This document shows, piece after piece, positions 34,116 to 43,841 of a stretch of 64,000 nucleotides of DNA. Position numbers and translations under genes: made by a program. The notes under the pieces were generated by a model that did not search any database, was not told the DNA's origin, and was given only the letters and a program-made list of their open reading frames with translations. Each line of letters opens with the position of its first letter. The stretch's first letter is position 1. Origin of the DNA: Streptomyces caniferus (GTDB taxonomy: Bacteria > Actinomycetota > Actinomycetes > Streptomycetales > Streptomycetaceae); contig NZ_BLIN01000003.1 in assembly GCF_009811555.1 (NCBI RefSeq), positions 1,302,001-1,366,000 on the forward strand, read 5' to 3'.

Positions 34116-34985
34116 ATGACCACTTCCAGCGCACTGCCCGAACAGGCCGGCCGCACCTGCCACAACGTCGTCAACCCGTTCCACTCCACGCACTACTTCG
34201 CGCCGGAGCTGGCCACGGAGATGGCCAGGGCCGGCATCGAGAACCGCAGCGCCGCCTACTTCGCCTGTCGCGGCGCGGCCATGGGTGCGGTCGGCCCCGG
34301 CACCATCACGGCCACCTTCTACAACTTCAAGCACGGCCTCGTCGCCGAGCACGTCCCGGACGTCTGGACGGTCACCACGCCCGCGGCCGTGCTGGACGGC
34401 CGGCTGCGCGCCGTGGACGCCACGCTGCGCCGGCTGCTGGGCAAGGAGGCCGTCGAGTCACCGGAGATGGCGGAGGCGGCGCGGCTGGCGCTGCGTGCCA
34501 CCGAGGGCTGCACCCGCCGGGCCCGGCCGCTGTACGCCGCGCACGCCGACCTGCCGGTGCCCGACGCCCCGCACCTGGCCTACTGGCACGCCGCGACGCT
34601 GCTGCGCGAACACCGCGGCGACGGCCACCTGCTGGCCCTGCTCGACGCCGAACTGGACGGGCTGGAAGCGCTGGTCACCCACACCGCCAGCGGTCGCGGG
34701 ATGAGCTACAAGGGCGTCATGGCGACCCGTGGCTGGTCGGAGGAGGACTGGACGGCGGCGCAGGAGCGGCTGCGGTCCCGTGGCCTGCTGGACGCCGAGG
34801 GCGAGTTGACCGAGGAGGGTGTCCGGCTGCGCAAGGACCTGGAGCGGACGACGGACCGGCTGGACCGGGCGCCGTACGAGCACCTGGGCGCCGAGGGCGT
34901 GGCCCGGCTCACCGAGCTGGCGGGCGGCTTCACCACCGCCGCCATGAACGCCGGGGCGTTCCCCGCCGCGCTGTTCGGCAAGTAG
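34116..34985 (+). CDS. SCO6745-family protein
   Basis: 289 aa from ATG at 34116. It matches the actinobacterial SCO6745 family, named after the S. coelicolor homologue; members are annotated with a winged-helix-like C-terminal half and unknown function. Visible features are an N-terminal [12 protein letters not shown] block, [10 protein letters not shown], a central TFYNF, and a C-terminal helical region ending [12 protein letters not shown]. No catalytic motif is recognised. The gene lies between the GlxA pair and tex. Confidence 0.75.
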   Translation: MTTSSALPEQAGRTCHNVVNPFHSTHYFAPELATEMARAGIENRSAAYFACRGAAMGAVGPGTITATFYNFKHGLVAEHVPDVWTVTTPAAVLDGRLRAVDATLRRLLGKEAVESPEMAEAARLALRATEGCTRRARPLYAAHADLPVPDAPHLAYWHAATLLREHRGDGHLLALLDAELDGLEALVTHTASGRGMSYKGVMATRGWSEEDWTAAQERLRSRGLLDAEGELTEEGVRLRKDLERTTDRLDRAPYEHLGAEGVARLTELAGGFTTAAMNAGAFPAALFGK

Positions 34986-35016
34986 GCCCGCTGCGGCGAC
35001 AAGGCCCTCGGTTCCC

Positions 35017-35041
35017 GGGGAGGGGCGGATTCGTCCTCCCC
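35017..35041 (+). terminator. Terminator hairpin after SCO6745-family gene
   Basis: Arms 35017-35023 and 35035-35041 (7 bp) with an 11-base loop, 31 bp beyond the stop. Confidence 0.5.
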
Positions 35042-35196
35042 TGCCCGGAGCCGGGGGCCGCGGCGTCCCTCCCGGCCCCGGGGCGGGCGCGGGGACTTCA
35101 CGGACACCCCGTGGCGGCTGGGCGGTGCGACAGTCCGGCCCCCCAACCGGCACAATGCAGGCTCAAGCAAGCGCTGGAAGGCGGGTCAGGATCAAC

Positions 35197-37653
35197 GTGA
35201 CGGCACCCACTGAGCCCATCGGGACCCTCGGGTCCATCGAAGCGAGGATCGCCGGGGAGCTCGGCGTCAAGGAGCGGCAGGTGAAGGCCGCGGTCGAACT
35301 GCTCGACGGTGGCTCGACGGTCCCGTTCATCGCGCGCTACCGCAAGGAAGCCACCGAGACGCTCGACGACGCACAGCTGCGCTCGCTCGAGGAGCGGCTG
35401 CGCTATCTGCGGGAGCTGGAGGAGCGGCGGACCGCGATCCTGGAGTCCGTACGGTCCCAGGGCAAGCTGGACGCCGCCCTGGAGACGCAGATCCGCGGCG
35501 CCGACTCCAAGGCGCGCCTGGAGGACATCTACCTCCCGTTCAAGCCCAAGCGGCGCACCAAGGCACAGATCGCCCGGGAGGCGGGCCTGGAGCCGCTGGC
35601 CGACGGGCTGCTGAGCGACCCTTCGGTGGAGCCGTCCGCGGCCGCCGCGGCGTTCGTGGACGCCGACAAGGGCGTCGCCGATCCGGCCGCCGCCCTGGAG
35701 GGCGCGCGGGCCGTCCTCACCGAGCGGTTCGGCGAGGACGCGGATCTGATCGGCGAGCTGCGCGAGCGGATGTGGTCGCGCGGGCGGGTCGCGGCGAAGG
35801 TGCGCGAGGGCAAGGAGGAGGCGGGCGCGAAGTTCGCCGACTACTTCGACTTCGCCGAGCCGTTCACCGACCTGCCCTCGCACCGGGTGCTGGCGATGTT
35901 CCGCGGCGAGAAGGAGGAGATCCTCGATCTCGCCCTGGAGCCGGAGGACCCGTCGGCGGCCACCGAGGGCCCCAGCTCCTACGAGCAGTCCATCGCGCAC
36001 CGCTTCGGGATCACCGACCGGGGCCGTCCGGGCGACAAGTGGCTGCAGGACACCGTCCGTTGGGCCTGGCGCACCCGGGTCCAGGTGCACCTCGGCATCG
36101 ATCTGCGGCTGCGGCTGCGGCAGGCCGCCGAGGACGAGGCGGTGCGGGTCTTCGCGTCGAACCTGCGCGATCTGCTGCTGGCGGCGCCCGCCGGTACGCG
36201 TGCCACGATGGGCCTGGACCCCGGTTTCCGTACGGGCGTGAAGGTCGCCGTGGTGGACGCGACCGGCAAGGTGGCGGCCACGGAGACCATCTACCCGCAC
36301 GTACCGCAGCAGAAGTGGGACGCCTCGCTGGCCACGCTGGCGAAGCTGGCCCGCGAGCACGACGTCGAGCTGATCGCGATCGGCAACGGCACCGCGTCGC
36401 GCGAGACCGACAAGCTGGCGGCCGATCTGATCGCCGCCCAGCCGGAGCTGAAGCTGACGAAGGTGATGGTGTCCGAGGCCGGCGCCTCGGTGTACTCCGC
36501 CTCCGCGTTCGCCTCCCAGGAGCTGCCCGAGCTGGACGTCTCGCTGCGCGGCGCGGTGTCCATCGCCCGCCGGCTGCAGGACCCGCTGGCCGAGCTGGTC
36601 AAGATCGACCCGAAGTCGATCGGCGTCGGTCAGTACCAGCACGACCTGTCCGAGGTGAAGCTGTCGCGCTCGCTGGACGCGGTGGTCGAGGACTGTGTGA
36701 ACGGCGTCGGTGTGGACGTCAACACCGCCTCGGCGCCGCTGCTTTCGCGGGTGTCGGGCATCGGCTCCGGGCTCGCCGAGAACATCGTCACGCACCGGGA
36801 CAACAACGGTCCCTTCCGCTCCCGCAAGGCGCTCAAGGACGTGGCGCGGCTCGGCCCGAAGGCGTACGAGCAGTGCGCGGGCTTCCTGCGGATCCGCGGC
36901 GGCGACGACCCGCTGGACGCCTCCAGCGTGCACCCGGAGGCCTACCCGGTGGTGCGCCGGATGGTGAAGTCGGCGGACACCGAGGTCGGTTCGCTGCTCG
37001 GCAACACGACGGTGCTGCGGACGCTGAAGGCCGCGGACTTCGTCGACGACTCCTTCGGTCTGCCGACGGTGAGCGACATCCTGCAGGAGCTGGAGAAGCC
37101 GGGCCGCGACCCGCGTCCGGTCTTCAAGACCGCGACCTTCAAGGAGGGCGTGGAGAAGATCGGTGACCTGCAGCCGGGGATGCTCCTGGAGGGCGTGGTG
37201 ACCAATGTCGCCGCCTTCGGGGCGTTCGTGGACGTGGGCGTGCATCAGGACGGTCTGGTACACGTCTCCGCGATGTCGAAGACCTTCGTCAAGGACCCGC
37301 GGGACGTGGTGAAGCCGGGCGACATCGTGCGGGTCAAGGTGCTCGATGTCGACATTCCGCGGAAGCGGATCTCGCTGACGCTGCGGCTGGACGACGAGCA
37401 CGGCAAGGGCGCCGCGGCGACCGACGGCGGCGAGCGCCGCGGTGGCACCGGCGGCGGCCGGCCGCCGCGTGAGGGCGGCGGCCGCGGTGGTGCGCCGCGC
37501 CAGCGGCAGGGCGGCGGCGGACAGCGGCAGGGCGGCGGCGGACAGCGCGGCGGTGAGCGCCGGGGCGGCCGCGACGCCGGTCCGGCCAACGACGCGATGG
37601 CGGACGCCCTGCGGCGGGCCGGACTCCTGGGCAAGGAGCGCGGCGGCCGCTGA
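35197..37653 (+). CDS. tex: Tex-family S1 RNA-binding transcription accessory protein
   Basis: 818 aa from GTG at 35197. Domains in order: N-terminal helical region ([21 protein letters not shown]), YqgF/RNase-H-like domain ([18 protein letters not shown]), tandem helix-hairpin-helix ([16 protein letters not shown]), and an S1 domain ([18 protein letters not shown]...GLVHVSAM) at about 670-735. Tex binds nucleic acid and affects transcription. The last 80 residues are an unusual Gly/Arg/Gln-rich tail with a repeated GQRQGGG unit, resembling RGG-type RNA-binding tails. A strong hairpin follows. Confidence 0.93.
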   Translation: MTAPTEPIGTLGSIEARIAGELGVKERQVKAAVELLDGGSTVPFIARYRKEATETLDDAQLRSLEERLRYLRELEERRTAILESVRSQGKLDAALETQIRGADSKARLEDIYLPFKPKRRTKAQIAREAGLEPLADGLLSDPSVEPSAAAAAFVDADKGVADPAAALEGARAVLTERFGEDADLIGELRERMWSRGRVAAKVREGKEEAGAKFADYFDFAEPFTDLPSHRVLAMFRGEKEEILDLALEPEDPSAATEGPSSYEQSIAHRFGITDRGRPGDKWLQDTVRWAWRTRVQVHLGIDLRLRLRQAAEDEAVRVFASNLRDLLLAAPAGTRATMGLDPGFRTGVKVAVVDATGKVAATETIYPHVPQQKWDASLATLAKLAREHDVELIAIGNGTASRETDKLAADLIAAQPELKLTKVMVSEAGASVYSASAFASQELPELDVSLRGAVSIARRLQDPLAELVKIDPKSIGVGQYQHDLSEVKLSRSLDAVVEDCVNGVGVDVNTASAPLLSRVSGIGSGLAENIVTHRDNNGPFRSRKALKDVARLGPKAYEQCAGFLRIRGGDDPLDASSVHPEAYPVVRRMVKSADTEVGSLLGNTTVLRTLKAADFVDDSFGLPTVSDILQELEKPGRDPRPVFKTATFKEGVEKIGDLQPGMLLEGVVTNVAAFGAFVDVGVHQDGLVHVSAMSKTFVKDPRDVVKPGDIVRVKVLDVDIPRKRISLTLRLDDEHGKGAAATDGGERRGGTGGGRPPREGGGRGGAPRQRQGGGGQRQGGGGQRGGERRGGRDAGPANDAMADALRRAGLLGKERGGR

Positions 37654-37669
37654 CGGACCGCGGCAACGA

Positions 37670-37704
37670 CCGGCGGCAGCGGGCCGAGGGCTCGCTGCCG
37701 CCGG
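37670..37704 (+). terminator. Terminator of tex
   Basis: A perfect 12-bp inverted repeat, arms 37670-37681 and 37693-37704, begins 17 bp after the tex stop. Confidence 0.75.
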
Positions 37705-37801
37705 CGCCGTCGGGTGCGGCGCGGGCCGAGCGCCATCCGTGCGGTCCGGCCGGGTGCGCCGGGCGACAGGGGCCGCCTGCCCGCACCCGGAAGAAATTGC
37801 G

Positions 37802-37831
37802 TGGACGGGATCCGTGCGGCCCGCCTACCCT
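37802..37831 (+). promoter_or_regulatory. Candidate promoter of the exporter leader
   Basis: TGGACG (37802-37807) and TACCCT (37826-37831) are spaced by 18 bp. The -10 ends seven bases before the A of an ATG, so transcription could begin at that ATG and give a leaderless leader-peptide mRNA. Confidence 0.45.
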
Positions 37832-37837
37832 GCCCAC

Positions 37838-37867
37838 ATGTCCAGCCCCGAGGCCTCAAGACGCTAG
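37838..37867 (+). CDS. Candidate 9-aa leader peptide of MFS exporter
   Basis: ATG at 37838 opens a frame MSSPEASRR that stops at TAG 37865-37867. The ATG coincides with the predicted transcription start. The stop codon overlaps the first bases of a stem-loop, so a ribosome terminating or stalled here would block the hairpin. Short peptide-plus-hairpin leaders control several inducible antibiotic-resistance genes. There is no homology support for this small frame. Confidence 0.35.
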   Translation: MSSPEASRR

Positions 37868-37887
37868 CCACCGGCTGTCCGGTGGCT
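37866..37887 (+). promoter_or_regulatory. Stem-loop overlapping leader-peptide stop
   Basis: Arms 37866-37874 and 37879-37887 are perfectly complementary over 9 bp with a CTGT loop. It is a candidate attenuator or stalling-sensitive structure upstream of the exporter. Confidence 0.5.
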
Positions 37888-38159
37888 CCCCGCACCGTCC
37901 CGCGCTCGCGCCGCCTCGCCGCCGCGCCCTCGTGCGGCCGTGTGCCGCCTGCCACCGGATCGCCGTAGTACGGGTTACTTCCGCGACCTGATGCCACGTC
38001 ACCTCTGCGTCACCTCCGTGCCGCCGTGCCGCCGCCTCCGGTCGCCTCGCGCGGTGGCCGCGCAGGCCCGGCCGGACGGATTCTCTCCTCGCTCCGCCAC
38101 GGGTACCGCTGCGCCCACCGCCGCCCCCTGCCGATCCCCTGTGGTTGCGGAGTTCTGCT

Positions 38160-39374
38160 GTGCCTCTCGTTCTCCATCTGCTCCGACTCGCGGTGTTCGC
38201 CCAAGGCACCGCCGAGTTCATGCTCTCCGGGCTCCTTCCGGACATCGCCCGTGATCTGCGTATTTCGGTCTCGGCCGCGGGCTCGCTGACCTCGGCCTTC
38301 GCCCTCGGCATGGTCATCGGCGCGCCGCTGATGGCGATGCTGAGCATGCGCTGGTCGCGGCGTCGCGCCCTGCTGACCTTCCTGGTCACGTTCCTGCTCG
38401 TCCACGTCGTCGGCGCGCTCACCACCCACTACGCGGTCCTGCTGGCCACCCGGGTGCTCGCGGCCCTGGCCAATGCCGGGTTCCTGGCGGTGGCGCTGAC
38501 GACCGCGGCCGCCATGGTCCCGCCCGACGCCAAGGGCCGGGCCACCTCCGTCCTGCTCGGCGGCACCACCCTGGCCTGTGTCGCGGGCGTGCCCGCCGGT
38601 GCGCTGCTCGGCGAGCTGTGGGGGTGGCGCTCGGCGTTCTGGGCGGTGGCGCTGGTGTCGCTGCCCGCCGTCCTCGCGATCCTGCGGTCGGTGCCGGACG
38701 GCCGTGCCGCGCACTCCGCCGACCGCGGCCCCGGCGCGCGCGGGGAGCTGTGCGCCCTGCGCAGCCCCCGGCTCGTGGTGATCCTGCTCCTGGGCGCCCT
38801 GGTGAACGGCGCGACGTTCTGCACCTTCACCTATCTCGCGCCCTTGGTCACCGGGGTCACCGGTTTCGGCGCCGGCTGGGTACCCGCTGTACTGGCGCTC
38901 TTCGGCCTGGGCTCGTTCGTCGGGGTGAGCTGCGCCGGGCGCCTCGCCGACACCCGGCCCGTCCCCCTCCTGGTGTCCGGCGGGGCTGCCCTGCTGCTCG
39001 GCTGGACCGTCCTCGCGCTCACCGCGGGAAGCCCGGTGGCCGCCCTCGTGCTGATCTTCGTCCAGGGCGCGCTGTCGTTCGCCGTCGGGTCCACCCTCGT
39101 CTCGCAGGTGCTCTATGCGGCGACGGGGGCGCCGACGCTGGGCGGCGGGTTCGCCACGGCGGCGCTCAATGTGGGCGCGGCGATCGGGCCGTGGTGCGGC
39201 GGCGTCGCGATCGCCGCGGGTCTGGGCTACCGCTCGCCGCTATGGGTGAGCGCGCTGCTGACGGCCCTCGCGCTCATCCTCGCGGGGGTGGCCCATGGAG
39301 CCCGGCGCCGGAGGGCGAAGGCGGGCGAAGGACGGGAGGAGAGGCTCACCATGCGGCTTTCCGACGGTCCTTGA
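38160..39374 (+). CDS. MFS exporter of the chloramphenicol-resistance (Cmx/CmlR) type
   Basis: 404 aa. The GTG at 38160 has GGAG seven bases upstream, and the resulting N-terminus (MPLVLHLLRLAVFAQGT) lines up with Cmx/CmlR proteins as I remember them. Twelve hydrophobic segments are expected. Family landmarks: GTAEFMLSGLLPDIA, RVLAALANAGFLAVALTTAA and LVNGATFCTFTYLAPLV. Close relatives export chloramphenicol by proton antiport. Resistance to chloramphenicol is plausible but not provable from sequence. The 290-bp leader with a short peptide and hairpin suggests inducible expression. It converges on the FUSC gene. Confidence 0.87.
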   Translation: MPLVLHLLRLAVFAQGTAEFMLSGLLPDIARDLRISVSAAGSLTSAFALGMVIGAPLMAMLSMRWSRRRALLTFLVTFLLVHVVGALTTHYAVLLATRVLAALANAGFLAVALTTAAAMVPPDAKGRATSVLLGGTTLACVAGVPAGALLGELWGWRSAFWAVALVSLPAVLAILRSVPDGRAAHSADRGPGARGELCALRSPRLVVILLLGALVNGATFCTFTYLAPLVTGVTGFGAGWVPAVLALFGLGSFVGVSCAGRLADTRPVPLLVSGGAALLLGWTVLALTAGSPVAALVLIFVQGALSFAVGSTLVSQVLYAATGAPTLGGGFATAALNVGAAIGPWCGGVAIAAGLGYRSPLWVSALLTALALILAGVAHGARRRRAKAGEGREERLTMRLSDGP

Positions 39375-39420
39375 CGCGGCGGGCGCGGTGCCCTGCGGGC
39401 TCGGGGCCGGCGAAAACGGA

Positions 39421-39447
39421 GCCTGCGGGGTGCGTGCCCCCGCAGGC
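39421..39447. terminator. Bidirectional terminator between MFS and FUSC genes
   Basis: Arms 39421-39430 and 39438-39447 pair perfectly over 10 bp between two convergent genes. Confidence 0.75.
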
Positions 39448-39511
39448 ACGGCGCCCCCGGGCCCAGCTCGGGCCTGGTCCAGGAAGGCCCGGCTTCAGCG
39501 CACCACCCGGC

Positions 39512-41518
39512 TCAGGGCGCCCCCGCATAGCCGCGGATCCGCTCCACTTCCGTCGCCACGTCCGTGAGCGTGGCGCAGTCCGGAACCGGCAGCAGGTCGG
39601 GCCCGGGCAGACCGGCGGACCCGCGGCGCGGGTCCTCGAGCGCGTCGGCCATCGCGGACAGCGCCTGGCACAGCCGCTCGGCCTCGGCCACGCTCGGGCG
39701 GTGGGCGCCGTGGTCCAGGCGTACCGCGCAGGCGGTCGCGGCGTCCACGATGCGTTCCGCGGCGGTGACGACGGTCAGCCAGTCGGGGTTGCGGTCCCGG
39801 GCGGCGAGGAGTTCGGCCGCGGCGGTCTCCGCTGCCGCCCTGGCCTCCCCCAGGGCCCGGTAGGCGGCGCGGCGCAGCGCCAGCCGCCGGGTGGGGTCCG
39901 TGCCCGGTTCCGACTCCAGGACGTGCCGGAGGAACTCCTCGGTGCTGTGCAGCGCCGAGGTGACGCGGTGGCCGACCCGGCGTCGCGGATCGGCGAGCCG
40001 TGGCAGATGGCCGACGACGAGCACGATGCCGCAGGCGATGGAGGTATCGACGACCCGCTCGGCGGCGGCCTCGTGAGCACCGCTGACGTAGACGAACGAC
40101 AGCACCATGAGGGTGATCGCCACGGTCTGGAGCGCGAAGTGCCGTGTGGCGAACGGCAGCAGCGCGCCGCCCACGCCCGCCACCACCGCGGGCCACCACA
40201 CCCCGGTCGGCACCAGGCCCGCCCCGGCGAAGAGCAGCACACCGGCGACGGTCCCGGCGAAGCGGTTGACCGTACGGGAGAAGAGCGGGCCCAGGTCGGG
40301 CTTGACGAGGAAGGTGGTGGTCGCCGGGAGCCAGTACCAGTGCTCCGGGCGCAGCAGCAGGGCCACCGCGGCGCTCGCCGCGATGCAGACGGCGACCCGC
40401 AGCCCGTAGTCCCGCCCGGCGGGCCCGAACAGGCTGCGTCCGCGCCGGGTCCGCCCGCCGACGGCACCCAGCGCCCCGCTGAGCAGGGACTGGGGCACGG
40501 TCATCCAGACGGGCCGGCCGACGGGGACCGGTGCCGGCTGCTCCGGAACCGGGGCCAGCGGCTCGCGGCGGGCGAACGCGACCGCGGCGTCCAGCAGCGC
40601 CTGGTCGAAGGCGCCGCGCGCGGCCGTACTGGTCTCAGGGGCGGACAACCGGCCAGGGGACCGCCCGGTGCGCAGGGCGTCGGCGAACCGCCGGGGGCTC
40701 TCCGCCACGCGGGACGGCAGCGGACGGGCCTCCCACAGCAGCGCCACGCTGGCCTCGCACAGCGCGGTGGCCGCGGCGAACCGCTCGGTGAGCAGGAGTT
40801 CGTCCGTACGGGCGGGACGGCACAGCAGCCGGCTGGTGAGCCGGCGCAGCCGCAGGGCCTCGTCGGCGCGGTCCAGCGCGGCGGTGAGCCGGCGCCGGGC
40901 GGGCTCGGCACCGGGCCCGCCGGCCGCGCCGAGGGCATCGGCGAGCGCGTCGAAGACGGTGGCGACCGCCGCCCGCTCGCCGCCGAGCGCACCGCCCGTG
41001 CGGCGCGGTGAGCGCACCACGAGCCGCAGCAGGAGCAGCCACAGGCAGCCGGCGAGGACGAAGAGGGCCTTCTCCCAGGGCGCCCCGGGCAGCGGCATCC
41101 CGGCGCCCAGGATGGCGGCGGCCAGCATCTGCATCCCGGCGTTGGAGCGCACCGGACCGGCCACGCTGCCCGCGCCGGAGACGAAGCCGACGGCGAACAG
41201 CGCCGGAACGGTCCACCAGCCCGCATCGGCCGTCTGCAGCGAGGCCCCGATCAGCATGCCGAACGCCGTGGCCAGGGCGGGCAGGCCGATGTGGACGATG
41301 CCGGTACGACGGGTGCCGGGGCGGTCGTTGACCCCCGCCAGCATGGAACCGAGAGCGGTCAGTACGCCGGGCGCCACATGGCCGGTGGCGATGCCCGCGC
41401 CCAGCAGCGGTCCCGCACACAGCGCACCACGGGCGACGGCCGCCCAGGGCACGGGCAGCCGCTGCCAGCGGAACGGGTGGGCCAGCCAGGCGGGCACGGC
41501 GCGCTGCGCGCGGAGCAT
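39512..41518 (-). CDS. FUSC-family membrane protein (aromatic acid exporter-like)
   Basis: 668 aa from ATG at 41518, chosen for its GAGGAGG site five bases upstream; an in-frame start at 41620 lacks one. The protein has two membrane blocks (residues about 25-180 and 360-500), each followed by a helical cytosolic part. The second block contains LRPEHWYWLPATTTFLVKPDLGPLFSRTVNRFAGT, the signature region of the fusaric-acid-resistance/YccS superfamily; key residues are the HW-W-P and the R-x2-GT. Members export aromatic acids or related compounds. Monocistronic. Confidence 0.85.
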   Translation of the reverse strand: MLRAQRAVPAWLAHPFRWQRLPVPWAAVARGALCAGPLLGAGIATGHVAPGVLTALGSMLAGVNDRPGTRRTGIVHIGLPALATAFGMLIGASLQTADAGWWTVPALFAVGFVSGAGSVAGPVRSNAGMQMLAAAILGAGMPLPGAPWEKALFVLAGCLWLLLLRLVVRSPRRTGGALGGERAAVATVFDALADALGAAGGPGAEPARRRLTAALDRADEALRLRRLTSRLLCRPARTDELLLTERFAAATALCEASVALLWEARPLPSRVAESPRRFADALRTGRSPGRLSAPETSTAARGAFDQALLDAAVAFARREPLAPVPEQPAPVPVGRPVWMTVPQSLLSGALGAVGGRTRRGRSLFGPAGRDYGLRVAVCIAASAAVALLLRPEHWYWLPATTTFLVKPDLGPLFSRTVNRFAGTVAGVLLFAGAGLVPTGVWWPAVVAGVGGALLPFATRHFALQTVAITLMVLSFVYVSGAHEAAAERVVDTSIACGIVLVVGHLPRLADPRRRVGHRVTSALHSTEEFLRHVLESEPGTDPTRRLALRRAAYRALGEARAAAETAAAELLAARDRNPDWLTVVTAAERIVDAATACAVRLDHGAHRPSVAEAERLCQALSAMADALEDPRRGSAGLPGPDLLPVPDCATLTDVATEVERIRGYAGAP

Positions 41519-41723
41519 GAGCCTCCTCAGACGACGGCTTACGGACGGCAATAACGGAATCCGAGGGGCGACATCGGCCGACGGTGCTGCTACCAGCCTA
41601 AGGTCCGGGCTTGTCCGCACCGCTGCCGCGGGGTTACCGCAAGATCACGAACGGACGGCCGGAAGGCGGCGGCCCGCCCCGTATCCGCCGGCCCGGGTAC
41701 CCGCACGCGCCCCCTCACTCACG

Positions 41724-41752
41724 CCCGCACCCGCACCCGCACCCGCACCCGC
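41724..41752. repeat. Hexanucleotide tandem repeat CCCGCA
   Basis: Four full copies of CCCGCA and a partial fifth end one base before the stop codon of the SpoU methyltransferase gene. Low-copy, possibly slippage-prone, outside coding sequence. Confidence 0.7.
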
Positions 41753-42316
41753 TCACAGCAGCCCCGCCAGCCGGTACAGCACCAGCGACCCGGCCACCGC
41801 CACATTCAGGCTGGCGCCGGTCCCCACCATCGGGATCTCCACCACCCCGTCCAGCAGATCCAGCGCCTCGGGCGGGATCCCGTGCTGCTCATGCCCCAGG
41901 ACCATCACCGTCGGCTCCCGCGCCGCCGGCAGATCCGCCAGCCGTACCGCCTCGTCGGCGAGTTCCACCCCCACCACCCGCAGGCCCCGTTCGCGCTGCC
42001 GCTCCAGCCAGCCCAGCGGATCACCGGTCCAGTGCACACAGGCAGGTCTGCGCAGCGTGTTGCCGCGCTCCAGCGCCTCGGGCACCCAGGGGAACCGCGG
42101 CACGGTCAGGCAGGCGCCGACCGCGTCACAGGTGCGCAGCAGGGTGCCGAGGTTGGCGCCGTGCAGCGGCCACAGCGGAGCGGCGTAGAGGTGGTCCCAG
42201 CACGAGTGGGCGCGCGGCCGCCGGGAGCGGCGGAGTTCGCCGGGGGTGCGGGTACGGATGGCGGGCGCGGCCGACGCGGCGGGAGCGGGCCCCTTGCGGC
42301 GCGCGCGGCCGCTCAT
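41753..42316 (-). CDS. SpoU/TrmH-family RNA methyltransferase
   Basis: 187 aa from ATG at 42316. All three SPOUT motifs are present: NLGTLLRTCDAVG (motif 1), VMVLGHEQHGIP (motif 2) and IPMVGTGASLNVAVAGSLVLYRL (motif 3, knot-forming; pattern I-P-x3-G-x2-S-L-N-V). These enzymes methylate a ribose 2'-OH in tRNA or rRNA. Motif 2 has His-Glu instead of the usual Asn/Ser-Glu. An N-terminal basic extension of about 35 residues precedes the domain; it could bind RNA. The target nucleotide is unknown. Confidence 0.88.
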   Translation of the reverse strand: MSGRARRKGPAPAASAAPAIRTRTPGELRRSRRPRAHSCWDHLYAAPLWPLHGANLGTLLRTCDAVGACLTVPRFPWVPEALERGNTLRRPACVHWTGDPLGWLERQRERGLRVVGVELADEAVRLADLPAAREPTVMVLGHEQHGIPPEALDLLDGVVEIPMVGTGASLNVAVAGSLVLYRLAGLL

Positions 42317-42588
42317 CGCCCGGCGGAGGCGGCCCTCCGGAACCTCGTCGTGACAGGGGGTTTCTGCGGCAACATCGGCATCGTGCAAGGCGCTTGGCGG
42401 CGCGCCCGGGCCATCGTCGTCCGGACCGTCACCCGGCCCGGCAGGTCTGCGAAGCCGGCCCGGATCCGGGCACGGCCGCACCATGCTAGGCCGCCGCCCC
42501 CGAGCCGTCCTCCCCTTTTTCCGGGGGCGCGCCCCGCCTCCCCTCCCCCACCCTCGAAAACCGCCGCCCCACCGGTTAGCGTCCCGCC

Positions 42589-43623
42589 ATGGCGATCAAC
42601 ACAGGTGGCGTGGACATATCGGTGGTCGGCGGCGGCGTGATCGGACTGACGTCGGCGATCGCGCTGGCGGAGGCCGGGCACCGGGTGCGGGTGGTGAGCC
42701 GGGATGCGTCGGACGGGACGACGTCGGCGGTGGCCGGCGGGCTGTGCTGGCCGTATCGCATCCGGCCCTACGAGCGGGCGGTGCAGTGGTCCGTACGGTC
42801 CTTCCACGTGCTCGCCGCGCTCGCCGAGCGGCCGCAGGAGACGGGCGCCCGGATGGTGACCGGCACGATGACCGAAGCGCCGGACGCCGGCGCACCGCAG
42901 GCCCCGGACGGCGGCGCCGACGACGAGCTGGCCGCCTGGTACACCGCGGTGCCCGGCTTGCGGCGGGCGAGCGCGGCGGAACTCCCCGAGGGGTACACGG
43001 CGGGATGGCGGGCCCGCACTCCCCTGGTGGACATGCCGGCCCATCTCCGCTACCTGGAGCAGCGGTTGACGGCCGCGGGCGGGACCGTGGAACGGCGGGA
43101 GGTCACGTCGTTGGCGGAGGCCGGCCGGGCAGCCGACGTGGTCGTGAACTGCTCGGGGCTGGGCGCGCGTGCGCTCGTTTCCGATCCGGACGTCCACCCG
43201 GTCCAGGGGCAGCTGGTGATCGTGGAGAACCCCGGCATCGAGGAGTGGCACGTCTCCGCCGACGCGGGTTCGACGGACACGACCTATGTGCTGCCGCAGC
43301 CGTACGGCCTGGTGCTGGGCGGAACCGCGCGGGAGAACGCCTGGTCGCGGGAGCCCGATCCGGCGGTGGCGGAGGCGATCGTGGCGCGCTGTGCGCGACG
43401 CTTCCCCGAGCTGGCGCGGGCCCGGGTACTGGCACACAAGGTGGGACTGCGTCCGGCCCGCCCGGCGGTGCGGCTGACGGTGGAACGGCTGCCGGACGGC
43501 ACGCCGTGCGTCCACAACTACGGGCACGGGGGTGCGGGGGTGACCGTGTCGTGGGGGTGCGCGGACGAGGTGCTGCGGAGCGTACGGGCCCTCCGGGAGG
43601 GTGACGGGCCGCTCGGCCGGTGA
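42589..43623 (+). CDS. D-amino-acid oxidase family flavoprotein
   Basis: 344 aa from ATG at 42589. The FAD fold is VVGGGVIGLTSAIALAEAG (residues about 12-30), then TTSAVAGGLCWPYR, where many DAO enzymes have the AGG-x-W-P block. The DAO signature YGHGGAGVTVSWG is at about 311-323, and GLRPARPAVRL carries the substrate-binding Arg region. The expected reaction is oxidative deamination of D-amino acids to 2-oxo acids with hydrogen peroxide. No signal peptide. The next gene is a D-alanine-handling transpeptidase. Confidence 0.92.
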   Translation: MAINTGGVDISVVGGGVIGLTSAIALAEAGHRVRVVSRDASDGTTSAVAGGLCWPYRIRPYERAVQWSVRSFHVLAALAERPQETGARMVTGTMTEAPDAGAPQAPDGGADDELAAWYTAVPGLRRASAAELPEGYTAGWRARTPLVDMPAHLRYLEQRLTAAGGTVERREVTSLAEAGRAADVVVNCSGLGARALVSDPDVHPVQGQLVIVENPGIEEWHVSADAGSTDTTYVLPQPYGLVLGGTARENAWSREPDPAVAEAIVARCARRFPELARARVLAHKVGLRPARPAVRLTVERLPDGTPCVHNYGHGGAGVTVSWGCADEVLRSVRALREGDGPLGR

Positions 43624-43626
43624 CCG

Positions 43627-43654
43627 CGGCACGGCCCGCCCGGCCGCCGTGCCG
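43627..43654 (+). terminator. Hairpin after D-amino-acid oxidase gene
   Basis: Arms 43627-43634 and 43647-43654 pair over 8 bp, four bases beyond the stop. Confidence 0.5.
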
Positions 43655-43841
43655 GGCGCAGGCCAGGACGTGTGACGCCCTTCCGGCCGGCAGGCCGGAG
43701 GCCTCCGCGGACTTGTGAATCGGCGGCGAACGAGATGAAGTTGCCGCCCAAGGGCGCACATCCATTCACCCGTCTCGTGCGTCTCATGAGCAAGCGGCAT
43801 TCCCATATGGCCGCACTGCAGGGGCATTTGGAGTATACATT

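Larger units (their letters stand above)
37654..38159 (+). other. Long leader/intergenic region upstream of MFS exporter
   Basis: These 506 bp hold the tex terminator, then a promoter, a 9-codon leader ORF and a stem-loop (listed separately). About 290 bp of untranslated leader follow. CTCCGC at 38092-38097 is complementary to the GCGGAG containing the exporter's ribosome site (38147-38152) and could mask it. No longer gene is supported. Confidence 0.5.

Noticed and set aside
35098..37401. Open frame of about 770 codons on the minus strand opposite tex
   Set aside because: Antisense shadow of tex. It is rich in Arg/Gly/His and carries no recognisable motif.
41724..41752. Tandem CCCGCA units considered as a CRISPR or origin-type repeat
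   Set aside because: Four contiguous 6-bp units with no spacers; a simple microsatellite. No CRISPR array, cas gene, IS element or attachment site was seen in the window.
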